From Alphaproteobacteria bacterium (lineage in GTDB: Bacteria > Pseudomonadota > Alphaproteobacteria > CAAGCB01 > CAG-977), in NCBI GenBank assembly GCA_900768875.1, contig CAAGEP010000012.1, forward strand, positions 1-42,557: a stretch of DNA of 42,557 nt, given 5' to 3'. The position numbers and the translations under genes are program-made. Shown in pieces: positions 1 to 8,049 of the stretch. Positions within the stretch are counted from its first letter, which is position 1; every line of letters starts with the position of its first letter. A model generated the notes under the pieces. The model ran no database searches. It had not been told where the DNA came from and saw only the letters and a list, made by a program, of their open reading frames with translations.

Positions 1-37
1 AAGAGCGCAGCGATGAGCAATCCCGCCGGGCGCACCA

Positions 38-76
38 ATTTAAAAAAAATCCTCGAAAGGGGATTTTTTTATTGGG
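38..76. terminator. Bidirectional intrinsic terminator, repeat copy 1
   Basis: A run of eight A, then ATCCTC-GAAA-GGGGAT, then a run of seven T. The stem is capped by a GAAA tetraloop and flanked by A/T runs, so it can terminate on either strand. On the plus strand it would end the transcript of the off-window tRNA. Confidence 0.75.
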
Positions 77-196
77 GCGCAGGGGCGCGGAGAAGAACCC
101 GCGACGTGGGTTCGGTGAGCGAAAGCGAACGACGCCGTCAGGCGGTCCCGTCAGGGACGAAGAGCGCAGCGATGAGCAATCCCGCCGGGCGCACCA

Positions 197-232
197 ATTT
201 AAAAAAAATCCTCGAAAGGGGATTTTTTTTAT
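197..232. terminator. Bidirectional intrinsic terminator, repeat copy 2
   Basis: Same hairpin as in the first copy but with an eight-T run. Read on the minus strand it lies just past the stop codon of the HAD hydrolase gene (255) and probably ends that operon as well. Confidence 0.75.
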
Positions 233-254
233 TGGGGCGCATCGACTTTCGATT

Positions 255-1001
255 TTACTTCAGACTTTTTTCAATCGCCTTGATTGCCGCGGGCAACTGC
301 CCGAACGCCGTGATTTCGGCATCGGCGCGCGTGCCGCAGTATTCCTGTTCGCCTTGATTTGACCTAAACAGCACGGTTTTGATTCCCAACTGCGCCGCCC
401 CGAACACATCGCGGTACATATCGTTTCCGACAAAGACGACTTCATCCGCCGTCATGTCCATTTTTTTCAAAGCTTTCTTGAACAGCCGTTCATCGGGTTT
501 GCGGTATCCGTAATCACCCGACACGATAAAAGGATGAAAATAACCGCGCAACCCGACGGAAGCCAATTCTGCCCGCGCCCATTGCGTCTGTCCGTCCGAC
601 ACGGATGCCAGTTTGTATTTTTTCCGCAACGCATCCAGCGTTTTTTTCACATTGGGATACAACAGCAGCTGACGGCGCGACGCCGCCCGAAACACTTCCG
701 CAGTAATCGCGGGCAGCAGCTTGCGTTTTTTACGAGACAAAGCGCTGGTGAAGCCGGTTGCGTTTGTATCAATCATTTCAGCGAACAAAGCGACAATATC
801 GAATTCGGGATACGGTTCGTCGCTGTCGGCTCTTTGCCGTTTATTGATTTCAAAATAAAGTTCCCTAACCTTTTCAGGCGATAATTTGATGCCTTGATAA
901 TCCAAAAACACGGACACCATGCGATAAGCATCCAAGCTTTCCTCGTCCGTCCAAATGTCGCTCAGCGTCCCGTTGATGTCGAAAATCAATCCGCGAATCA
1001 T
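255..1001 (-). CDS. HAD-superfamily hydrolase
   Basis: A 248-residue haloacid-dehalogenase-fold hydrolase, probably a cytoplasmic phosphatase or dehalogenase of unknown substrate. Visible motifs: motif I FDINGTLSD with nucleophile D8 (Asn at +2 where phosphatases usually have Asp), motif II S135-D136, motif III K168 in YRKPDE, and motif IV GNDMYRD with D194 and D198. The cap helices fall between residues 15 and 110. I chose the ATG at 1001 because it overlaps the upstream stop codon as ATGA and has the ribosome-binding site AGGGAGGA about 8 bases upstream; a longer reading from 1025 has no such support. It is translationally coupled to the APH-fold kinase gene upstream. Asn in place of the second Asp is commoner in dehalogenase-type members, so a phosphatase role is not certain. 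Confidence 0.85.
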   Translation of the reverse strand: MIRGLIFDINGTLSDIWTDEESLDAYRMVSVFLDYQGIKLSPEKVRELYFEINKRQRADSDEPYPEFDIVALFAEMIDTNATGFTSALSRKKRKLLPAITAEVFRAASRRQLLLYPNVKKTLDALRKKYKLASVSDGQTQWARAELASVGLRGYFHPFIVSGDYGYRKPDERLFKKALKKMDMTADEVVFVGNDMYRDVFGAAQLGIKTVLFRSNQGEQEYCGTRADAEITAFGQLPAAIKAIEKSLK

Positions 1002-1978
1002 GCCTGCAATCCTCCCTGCAGGCATTTTTCCGCTTCGTCAATCAAGCGGCGGCGATAGTCCCGATCAATCCAGAAATTGCGCCCGATGCGCAGCAAAGTC
1101 GTTCCCATGTAAAACGGAACGCGTTTGGTGACGGCGTTAAAGGCGGCTTCCGCATCGGGAAAACGGCTGGCGTATTCGCGCAAAAAGTGGTTGATAAACG
1201 GTTCTGCGGCAAGCCCGTCTTCCTTTGCGGACATAAAAAAGTGCTTCAGTTCGCCCGCCATGCGTCCGATGTCCGACGCGCGGTCGGCATATTGGCAACG
1301 TTCCAAATCAAACGTTTTCACCGCATCGAAATCCCCGAAAATAAAATTTGCCGGTGTCGCGTCGCCGTGAATCAAAACCTGACAGTCTTCGCCCATTTCG
1401 GATTTGTCGCGCCATTCATCGCGCAAAGCGTAAAGCACATCCGATTCGCCGTCCGTCAAAAGGCTTTCATCCTGTTCGATAACGCGGTTCATATACTCGC
1501 ACGCTTCGTTGAAATCGGCAGGAACGTCGATTGCCGTCCTGTTGTGCAATTCGGCGAAAAAGTGCGCCAGCGCGCTCAGTTTGCCGTACAGCAGCGTTTC
1601 ATCTTTATCGGCGATGGCACGCGTGATAATGTCGCCCAACAACTCGCCCGTACAATATTCAACCGCCAGAAAATTGCCTAAATTTTCATTTTTTCCCAAA
1701 GGCGCGGCAACATAGAACGGTTCTTCATCAAAGCCATACGACCGCACTTCGACAAGGTTGCCGTATTCGCGTTCCAAACGACGGACATCCTCGAAAAACT
1801 TGCCGACAATGCGTGCGCCCGTTTGGCGTTCTTCGTACAAAAACACATCGTTTGACCCGTTCAGCCGCCAGACGTGATAGCAAGGTTCTTCGCAAAAATC
1901 GGCGATTTGCGGCTGAATATCGTATTTCAAATAGCCGTACAAATCATCATCCGTTTCCACCGTTCCCAAGTAAATCAT
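998..1978 (-). CDS. Aminoglycoside-phosphotransferase-fold kinase
   Basis: A 326-residue protein of the APH/choline kinase fold. The catalytic loop HGDATPAN spans residues 204-211 (D206 catalytic base, N211 metal ligand) and the DFG-equivalent FDLE spans 223-226 (D224). The N-terminal lobe is poorly recognisable, with K60 in IVGKF a possible ATP-binding lysine. The family phosphorylates small molecules (antibiotics, choline, homoserine, sugars); nothing here fixes the substrate. The ATG is preceded by AGGAGA 7 bases upstream. It starts 16 bases after the stop of the subtilisin autotransporter on the same strand and overlaps the HAD gene by 4 bases, so the three genes may share a transcript. 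A kinase next to a HAD phosphatase suggests a metabolite-modification pair, which is inference only. Confidence 0.8.
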   Translation of the reverse strand: MIYLGTVETDDDLYGYLKYDIQPQIADFCEEPCYHVWRLNGSNDVFLYEERQTGARIVGKFFEDVRRLEREYGNLVEVRSYGFDEEPFYVAAPLGKNENLGNFLAVEYCTGELLGDIITRAIADKDETLLYGKLSALAHFFAELHNRTAIDVPADFNEACEYMNRVIEQDESLLTDGESDVLYALRDEWRDKSEMGEDCQVLIHGDATPANFIFGDFDAVKTFDLERCQYADRASDIGRMAGELKHFFMSAKEDGLAAEPFINHFLREYASRFPDAEAAFNAVTKRVPFYMGTTLLRIGRNFWIDRDYRRRLIDEAEKCLQGGLQA

Positions 1979-1994
1979 TGACGTTCTCTCCTGT

Positions 1995-4900
1995 TTAGAA
2001 AGCGTACTGAAGCGCCGCTGAAAGCGTTGAAATCACGTTGTTCTTCGACCGTTTTTGATCCGCCCACAATTTTAACCGCGTTCTGCGCGACAGATTGCTC
2101 TCCAACCCGACAGACACGGATAAATAGTCTTTGTCCGCGTCATCCGCAAGGGATTCAAAACTTGTCCGCGCCGCATCGCTGATAAAATAGGCTTTGGTTG
2201 TCGGATTTCCGCCTGTCAGCAGCCTTTGCCACCCCGCGTCCAGAGTCAGCACCGCGTCCGCCCACATATAGCTGAACTGCAGCCCCGGCTGAACGGACAC
2301 GGACGTGTCGTTTGCATCCGAAACAGCCAGATTGATTGCCGCTGTGTCGCCTTTTTCCTTGTACGCGTCCTGATGTGTATATGCCACATTCGCGCTGACA
2401 TACGGACGAATGCCGAAGGTATGGTCGCGGCGGGGCATTCTGCCCGTTTCAACGCTTAAATTGACACCGCCTTCGACCGTATATCCGTTGTATGACGATT
2501 TGCTGACAGCGGACAGTCCCTCAATATCGGTTCTGCGCCGACCTTCATAACGCTGAACACCGCCCAACACGACCGCATCCATATTAACCCGTCCGGCGCG
2601 CGTCCCCGCATAAACGCCCGCACGGTAATCCTGTACAATCATCCTGTCGCTGTCTTGCGTCGAACGCGTATGGGCGAATCCCGCCGTCAAGCCAATCAAA
2701 AAATCGTCGGACGACTGCCAGTCAAACCCGAACTGTCCGCCGACCGTATCGGATTTCATCGTTCCGCGATTTGTTTTGTCGGACGCGCCGAAACGCGCAT
2801 GCCCGCCCAATGCCTGCGCCCAAATTTTCGCCGTCGAAACATCGTCGCCGCCCGATCTGCCCCGATAATAATGCCCGCGGTATCGGTATTGCGGCGTTTG
2901 ATTGCGCAAAGCGGGAACGACTTCGCGCTGGCTGCGAATTTGGAACAAATGCGAATAGACATTGTTCGCCACAGCCCCCGACAGCGGCAAGCTTTGATTC
3001 CGAACGGCTTGGATTTGATCGCGCACGGTATTGATTGTTTTTTTCAGCTCCGTTCCCGATTGATAGTAATACCCGCTGAATTCTTTGTTGCCGTCCGTTT
3101 TGAACATTTTGTCAATCGCTTTGGCGACGGACAGTTCTTTCGCGTCCAGTTCGGGCATATTGTCGGGATCGGTCATGTTCAAATATGAAATCGTCATATT
3201 CAAAGTATTCCCGTTTTTGACCATTTTACCGTTGACCAGACCTATCAGACGGACGGTGTCTTCAAAATCGGGTTCAATGGTCAAAGAAGAGGAAGCCTCC
3301 AGCACGGTATACGTTTTTTCGTCATTGTACACTGCCGAAGCCGACGATGCCGCCGTAAACCGCCCTTTTGTCAAAGTTGCCTGCTTAACGGTCATTTTCA
3401 GCAAATCGCCGTTTTCATCGGTCAGCAAAGCGATATTGCCTTCATTTACAAACGTTTTTACGGAAAATGACGAACCGACAGTCGCCCCTTCTTTGTTATT
3501 CAGCACGCCGCCGGAAACCGCTGCGCTTTCCAAAGTGCCGTGGTTGTTGAAAATCGCCGTGTCCGCGTTTTGAACCGTTCCGCTCAAAGTTCCCGCGTAA
3601 TAATCGAACGTTCCCGCGTTTGACAAACTTGCCGTTTCGGACGCGGAAGCCGAAAGCGCTCCGCCTTTCATCACAAAGTCCGCTTGGTTTTTCAAACCGC
3701 CCGTCAGCGCGCCGCCCGTCATGGTCAAAACGCCCGCGTTGTCGACTTCCCCCGACAGCGTGCCGCCCGCGATTTTTGTTTCGCCCGAATTGCTCCAAGC
3801 TCCGGCAACGGAACCGTCGTTGATTGAAGCCGTCGTCCCCGCCGCAACGTTTACCGCCCCCCCGATAGCCGCCCCGTCGATAATCAGCGTTCCCGTTCCG
3901 TCCGTTTTTGCGCCGCCTTCCAAAGCCCCTGTCAGTTTCAGCGTTCCCGCCGACACGGAAGTATCCCCTTTATAAGCGTTTTTACCGCTCAGCGTCAGCG
4001 TTCCCTCGCCTGTTTTTTCAAATCCCAATTCCTCGGTCGTATTGCGCTGGTCAATGTCATTTGAAAACACAACGTCGTAATCCGCCGGAATGTCCAGTGT
4101 GTAAACGGCCGAATCCATACGGGAACCGTCCAAAGCCCCCAATCCGTTCAACGCTTTGCCGACATCCAGAATGCCCGCGCCGAACGCCTGAGCGTAAGTG
4201 ATTGTCGTAAACGCGTACGTTTTTCCGTCCTTCTTCGTGCAGGATGTCTTTTTTTCGTCGCAGGTCAGTCCCAACCGGCTGATGACTTCGTCTTGCGTAA
4301 CGGGTGCTTCGTTTTCGCCCGCTTTGTTTTCCTCAAAGTAAACAATCCTGTACGTCGTGCTGCCGTCGCTGCCGGTCAGATGTTGTTCCGCATACGCCGA
4401 AAAACCCGAAAAGTCGTTATTTGCCGTCGTCAACAAAATATCGCCGATTTGCTTGCCGGTCAGAAACGGAAACTTTTCCTGCACCAAAGCCGCCGCGCCC
4501 GATACAATCGGAGCCGCCGCCGACGTTCCGTCAATCTTTTTGTACGCGTTATTTGTATCCCCGCCTGTTGCCGCGTAAATACCGACGCCGGGGGCGGAAA
4601 TCGTCCAATTCGCCGCATTTCCGGCCAAGTTTGTAAAGCTTGCCAAAAAAGAGGAACTGCCTTTATCCTGCGATGCGTCGAAAGCAACAACGTTAATCAC
4701 GTTTTTCAGCGTTTTGTCGTAAAAAGGAACCAACGCGGGCAACAACGGATTGACCGCCATTTCGTTTCCCGCCGCGGCAACCAGCAGTTTGTCGGACACT
4801 TTGCCCGCCAAAGCAAGATATGCCTGCTTTTGTTCGTCATTCAAATCACCTGCATTCACGCCCCAACTGGCGTTGATGATTTTAACATCTTTGTAGCCAT

Positions 4901-5309
4901 CCGACGCCAAGGTATTGAAAATAGAGCTTATCTCCTGACAACCCTCGCAAAGCGAATTGTCTTCGCTTTTAATATCCTTTGCCGAAAAAGCCAGTAAAGA
5001 CGCATTGTACGCCACCCCTTGCATTCCCAAATCGTTTTGCGCCGCACCGATAATTGAAGCAACCGCCGTACCATGATTTTGCCGACGTTCGCCCGACAGC
5101 GTCATTTTGTCCGTAAATTCCTGATGCGTTGCCCAAAAACCGTTGTCAACAATGGCGACCCGCACATCCTTGCCGGACAGTCCCGCTTCGTACGCAGGCG
5201 ATAAATTAACGGCCTCCCATGCGGATTTGTTGGCATTGTATTCGGCATCCGAAGCCCAAGCAACGGCAGGGAACAAAAGGAAAGACAAAACAAACGGCAG
5301 TTTATTCAT
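1995..5309 (-). CDS. Subtilisin-type (S8) serine protease autotransporter
   Basis: An 1104-residue type Va secreted protein. A signal peptide covers residues 1-19 (cleavage after AWA). The S8 peptidase domain, about 25-395, has the catalytic triad D55 (IVDNG), H79 (NHGTAVAS) and S263 (GTSAAAP), with the oxyanion Asn N182 (AAGNE). A passenger stalk with beta-helix repeats of the GTLTLSG and GTLKLTG type follows (about 420-620), then a linker and a C-terminal 12-strand autotransporter barrel ending in F. A CxxC pair (C121, C124) lies in the protease domain. I chose the ATG at 5309, with GAAAG 8 bases upstream; the longer frame opens with TTG. On the minus strand a perfect TATAAT (plus strand 5340-5345) lies upstream without a good -35. 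All catalytic residues are present, so it is probably an active surface or secreted protease. Substrate unknown. Confidence 0.93.
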   Translation of the reverse strand: MNKLPFVLSFLLFPAVAWASDAEYNANKSAWEAVNLSPAYEAGLSGKDVRVAIVDNGFWATHQEFTDKMTLSGERRQNHGTAVASIIGAAQNDLGMQGVAYNASLLAFSAKDIKSEDNSLCEGCQEISSIFNTLASDGYKDVKIINASWGVNAGDLNDEQKQAYLALAGKVSDKLLVAAAGNEMAVNPLLPALVPFYDKTLKNVINVVAFDASQDKGSSSFLASFTNLAGNAANWTISAPGVGIYAATGGDTNNAYKKIDGTSAAAPIVSGAAALVQEKFPFLTGKQIGDILLTTANNDFSGFSAYAEQHLTGSDGSTTYRIVYFEENKAGENEAPVTQDEVISRLGLTCDEKKTSCTKKDGKTYAFTTITYAQAFGAGILDVGKALNGLGALDGSRMDSAVYTLDIPADYDVVFSNDIDQRNTTEELGFEKTGEGTLTLSGKNAYKGDTSVSAGTLKLTGALEGGAKTDGTGTLIIDGAAIGGAVNVAAGTTASINDGSVAGAWSNSGETKIAGGTLSGEVDNAGVLTMTGGALTGGLKNQADFVMKGGALSASASETASLSNAGTFDYYAGTLSGTVQNADTAIFNNHGTLESAAVSGGVLNNKEGATVGSSFSVKTFVNEGNIALLTDENGDLLKMTVKQATLTKGRFTAASSASAVYNDEKTYTVLEASSSLTIEPDFEDTVRLIGLVNGKMVKNGNTLNMTISYLNMTDPDNMPELDAKELSVAKAIDKMFKTDGNKEFSGYYYQSGTELKKTINTVRDQIQAVRNQSLPLSGAVANNVYSHLFQIRSQREVVPALRNQTPQYRYRGHYYRGRSGGDDVSTAKIWAQALGGHARFGASDKTNRGTMKSDTVGGQFGFDWQSSDDFLIGLTAGFAHTRSTQDSDRMIVQDYRAGVYAGTRAGRVNMDAVVLGGVQRYEGRRRTDIEGLSAVSKSSYNGYTVEGGVNLSVETGRMPRRDHTFGIRPYVSANVAYTHQDAYKEKGDTAAINLAVSDANDTSVSVQPGLQFSYMWADAVLTLDAGWQRLLTGGNPTTKAYFISDAARTSFESLADDADKDYLSVSVGLESNLSRRTRLKLWADQKRSKNNVISTLSAALQYAF

Positions 5310-5339
5310 GGCTGTAACTTTCAAAAGATTTTTTGCGTT

Positions 5340-5345
5340 ATTATA
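5340..5345 (-). promoter_or_regulatory. Possible -10 element of the subtilisin autotransporter gene
   Basis: Perfect TATAAT on the minus strand, about 31 bases before the start codon at 5309. No convincing -35 is seen at the right spacing, so an activator or a different sigma factor may be involved. Confidence 0.35.
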
Positions 5346-5388
5346 AAATCACAGAGAATAATAAATACTTAAAAAACACAAAAAAAGC

Positions 5389-5417
5389 TTGCGCTTGAGG
5401 GCGAAACGGACTAAAAA
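5389..5417 (+). promoter_or_regulatory. Probable promoter of tRNA-Arg
   Basis: TTGCGC at 5389-5394, a 17-base spacer and TAAAAA at 5412-5417. The expected transcription start near 5424 is a few bases upstream of the mature tRNA 5' end at 5430, as is usual for tRNA genes. Both hexamers are imperfect. Confidence 0.4.
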
Positions 5418-5429
5418 CATCAACGGAGC

Positions 5430-5506
5430 GGTCCCGTAGCTCAGCTGGATAGAGCAACAGCCTTCTAAGCTGTGGGTCCCGCGTTCGAATCGCGGCGGGA
5501 TCACCA
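5430..5506 (+). tRNA. tRNA-Arg (anticodon UCU)
   Basis: A 77-base cloverleaf with CCA encoded. The acceptor GGTCCCG pairs with CGGGATC (one G-U), the discriminator is A, and the D arm is GCTC/GAGC. The anticodon stem ACAGC/GCTGT encloses loop CTTCTAA, giving anticodon TCT, and the T arm CCGCG/CGCGG encloses TTCGAAT. UCU reads AGA and AGG arginine codons. It is followed directly by a terminator and by repeats that carry copies of its last 16 bases. Confidence 0.97.
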
Positions 5507-5507
5507 A

Positions 5508-5542
5508 AATAAAGCCTCCGACTTGTTCGGGGGTTTTGTTTT
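5508..5542 (+). terminator. Intrinsic terminator of tRNA-Arg
   Basis: Stem AAAGCCTCCGA / TTCGGGGGTTTT around loop CTTG, followed by T-rich sequence, beginning two bases after the CCA end of the tRNA. Confidence 0.75.
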
Positions 5543-5657
5543 GCGTGAAATCCGCTTGTGAGAAGAACGCGGGCGCGTTCGGTCGCCTTGTGCGACGACG
5601 CCGTCAGGCGGGGGCGTCAGCCCTGAGCGAAAGCGAGCAACCGCGGCGGGATCACCA

Positions 5658-5693
5658 ATAAAAAGCCTCCGACTTGTTCGGGGGCTTTGTTTT
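5658..5693. terminator. Intrinsic terminator in the second tail repeat
   Basis: Same hairpin as after the tRNA, with one G-U replaced by G-C. Read on the minus strand it ends in CTTTTTATT and lies about 100 bases past the rdrB stop, so it may also terminate the RADAR operon. Confidence 0.65.
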
Positions 5694-5787
5694 GCGTGAA
5701 ATCCGCTTGTGAGGAGAACGCGGGCGCGTTCGGTCGCCTTGTGCGACGACGCTGCATCATATAAAATTGCCTGAATTGAAAGAATAA

Positions 5788-8049
5788 TCATTGGTTATAG
5801 CGTAAGGAATTATCTTCCTTGACAAAGCTTTGTTCCAGCGAGCTTTTGCGCAAATATTCTATAAAATCGTACACTTCTTCGGACGACGCTCCTTTGTCCA
5901 GCAAAGTTTTGGCAATCACGGCATATTCCATTCCCAAACTGGTTTGAAACACCGCGCTGTCATCCGTGTTGACGCAGACAGGAACGTCGCAATCCGTTGC
6001 AGCCAAAGAATAAAGCCGATGCCGGTTCAACGCGAACAGCGGCAAATCCGCAAAACTGTCAATCGGGGATATTTTCCGGTTTGACGACGGATTGGCTTCA
6101 ACCGCTATCCCTTTGTTTGCAATCAGCTTTTTCAGAAAAGTTTGAGATGCGGACAAAACTTTCAAATACGTTTCGTCAACGCGGATTTTAACCGCTTGAT
6201 TTCTTTGTTTTTCGTAAACCTTGTCGTAAAGATAATACCAATTCAATTTACGCGCCGTTTCGTTTCGGACCGCCTCGCGATAAGCGGAATTTTCACCGTT
6301 TTGCCTCCAAACTTCGACAGAGTTCGGCGCGTCCCCCTGCCGATTGTACAAAAGCGGATCGTCCGCACGCAACCGCCATGAAGCCAGATAAGTGTTTATA
6401 TCCACGGCGCAAAATTCACCCTGCCCTTGAAAAATCAAATTTCTGATCTCCGTAAAGCGGTTTGAAACCTCGAAAGACAGCAGCGGGTCTGCATTCTGCT
6501 TCCTCAACATAAAAAACAGCCATGCCAGATTGTCCAGATACTCCCCCGCCGGAATGACGACACACTCCATTCTGGTTTGAGCCAGCTGCCGCGGTTCGGC
6601 GCCCAATGCCAGGGCATGCCCCAATCTGTCTCCGCGCCGGAAATTAAAAAAATCTATCGTTTCATAGATGGCGCGCAAACCGGAACACAGCGACGTGTAC
6701 ACTTCCCCGACATGGTAAGTAAACGACAAATCCGCTTTTTCGGCACGGCATCGTCTGAAATAAGGCGCATATAATTCGGGTTTCACACACAATTCATCCC
6801 CCGCCGCATCAATGCCGACGACATATTGCGAATAGGCACTGTTCAGCAATCCTAAAATTTTTCTTGATTGTTTGCTTATATCGCTTATTTGATGTAAAAG
6901 CGTTTTTCCTTTTTTCTTTATAAAGTGAAATATATATCCGCAATTCGGTTTGTTTTTTCCGTAAACGGATGTCAGCGAAGCTTCCATTTCGCTTTGAATA
7001 TATTTGAATTTCTTTTTTGTTTGAGGCGCAATTCTGAATTCGATTTTTGAAACGATGTTTTCTTCGTTATATTTTTCCGCTATGCTTTTATAAAGTTCTC
7101 CTTTGTCGTTAAATAACAAATCTTTTTTGTCTTGGCATTTTTGGAATTTTTCAAAGCCCATGCCTATATTGTCTTGAGCAAATACAAAGAATTTTTGTAT
7201 AAAACCTGTCAGATACAGATTGAATAAATCTCGGAACAAGGACAAGCAGTCGTTTGTTTTTAAAAAACAGGCTTTCAAAAATCGCCGTTCACAGCTGTAA
7301 ATTTTTTCGTTTTTATTTTCTTCGTCCAAGCAATGCTGCATCCACCGGAAATCGTCCATATATCGTGAAACATCCACATAATCTTCTGCAGCAAGGATAT
7401 TCATGACATATTTACGCGATAAAAAGCTTTCTTTTTTAAGATAATATTCAAGGTATATCCTCAACATTTTTAATTTCAACGAAAAAATATCATCAAATTC
7501 CTTTATTTTACAATAAAACGGCTTTTTATAAACGAATGAATACCAATTCAGCTCCGTTGAATATCCCGAAGCGTTTAAATGCATGTGGTTTTCAGCAACA
7601 CGCTTTTCTTTTAAAATGCTGTACAGCCGTTGATTGTCGTGTCCTGTCAAAAAAGAAAGCGGCAAATCCTTGGACGGAAACGCGGCAATATAAATATCGG
7701 CAGGCGCAACATTGATAAAATCGTTCCATTCCAACAAATTGTCAAAGTTAATTTCGAGCATTTCTCCTTTCGGAATCAAGTATTTTTTGGCAGCTTTGAC
7801 AAACATTTCATCGGCAAAGAAATGTTGCTTATCCCCGATTTTTTCATTGATGATGTTGTCCAGCAAAGCTTCCGAATAATTGTTCGGAAACAGCCTCAAA
7901 TACCGGTCTTTCACCGCTTGACACGTTTTTTCATCTTTTAAATCAAAAGCCGCGCCGTCCATATAGTCCGCGGAAACAATCCGTTCGCACAGATTGTCAA
8001 AATCCGCATCCTTATACACACAACGAATCAATCGCTCCAAGTTTTTCAT
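5788..8049 (-). CDS. rdrB: RdrB-like adenosine deaminase of a RADAR defence system
   Basis: A 753-residue protein with the metal-dependent adenosine deaminase fold, about twice the length of a housekeeping Ada. The family's active-site motifs are all present in order: H155-M-H157 (ENHMHLN), GIDAAGDE at 412-419, H446 and E449 in TYHVGEV, H478 in RLGHAL, EANPSSN at 651-657 (Ada has E-x-CPTSN), and NTDD at 694-697 with D696. The Zn site and catalytic Glu therefore look intact. A large insertion of about 250 residues separates the first and second motif groups. The gene overlaps the upstream ATPase gene by ATGA. In RADAR systems RdrB works with RdrA to deaminate adenosine in RNA or in nucleotides (ATP to ITP) after phage infection, and forms large shells. 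The assignment rests on gene order, sizes and motifs; it is shorter than the RdrB proteins I know of. Composition is AT-rich, unlike the neighbours. Confidence 0.85.
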   Translation of the reverse strand: MKNLERLIRCVYKDADFDNLCERIVSADYMDGAAFDLKDEKTCQAVKDRYLRLFPNNYSEALLDNIINEKIGDKQHFFADEMFVKAAKKYLIPKGEMLEINFDNLLEWNDFINVAPADIYIAAFPSKDLPLSFLTGHDNQRLYSILKEKRVAENHMHLNASGYSTELNWYSFVYKKPFYCKIKEFDDIFSLKLKMLRIYLEYYLKKESFLSRKYVMNILAAEDYVDVSRYMDDFRWMQHCLDEENKNEKIYSCERRFLKACFLKTNDCLSLFRDLFNLYLTGFIQKFFVFAQDNIGMGFEKFQKCQDKKDLLFNDKGELYKSIAEKYNEENIVSKIEFRIAPQTKKKFKYIQSEMEASLTSVYGKNKPNCGYIFHFIKKKGKTLLHQISDISKQSRKILGLLNSAYSQYVVGIDAAGDELCVKPELYAPYFRRCRAEKADLSFTYHVGEVYTSLCSGLRAIYETIDFFNFRRGDRLGHALALGAEPRQLAQTRMECVVIPAGEYLDNLAWLFFMLRKQNADPLLSFEVSNRFTEIRNLIFQGQGEFCAVDINTYLASWRLRADDPLLYNRQGDAPNSVEVWRQNGENSAYREAVRNETARKLNWYYLYDKVYEKQRNQAVKIRVDETYLKVLSASQTFLKKLIANKGIAVEANPSSNRKISPIDSFADLPLFALNRHRLYSLAATDCDVPVCVNTDDSAVFQTSLGMEYAVIAKTLLDKGASSEEVYDFIEYLRKSSLEQSFVKEDNSLRYNQ

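Larger units (their letters stand above)
1..241. repeat. tRNA-tail repeat array 1 (two copies, period 159)
   Basis: Bases 1-81 and 160-241 are near-identical; they differ only by one T in the terminator T-run. Each copy ends its 5' part with what looks like the last 18 bases of a tRNA (T-arm 3' strand, acceptor strand, discriminator A, CCA; CCA ends at 37 and 196), followed by a terminator. Bases 82-159 lie between them and contain several small hairpins: stem 95-100/108-113, stem 115-120/125-130 with a GAAA loop, stem 133-136/141-144 and stem 145-149/154-158, the last two both with a GTCA loop. A tRNA with acceptor GCGCCCG would be expected just upstream, off the window. The layout parallels the tyrT (rtT) repeats of E. 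coli, where each unit also carries the tRNA 3' end. Confidence 0.8.
5507..5752. repeat. tRNA-tail repeat array 2 (one full unit and one truncated unit, period 151)
   Basis: Directly after tRNA-Arg, a 151-base unit (5507-5657) ends in an exact copy of the last 16 bases of the tRNA including CCA (5642-5657 matches 5491-5506). A second unit begins at 5658 and breaks off near 5752. Each unit opens with a terminator. The full unit carries stems 5565-5570/5575-5580, 5582-5586/5592-5596, 5599-5602/5607-5610 (GTCA loop) and 5612-5615/5620-5623 (GTCA loop). A 17-base core (ACGACGCCGTCAGGCGG) is shared with array 1 at 129-145, although the flanking tRNA tails differ. Confidence 0.85.

Noticed and set aside
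5491..5657. Possible attL/attR pair from the two 16-base tRNA tails
   Set aside because: The copies are only 151 bases apart, enclose no gene, and the second unit repeats the terminator too; a tandem repeat explains them better than an integrated element.
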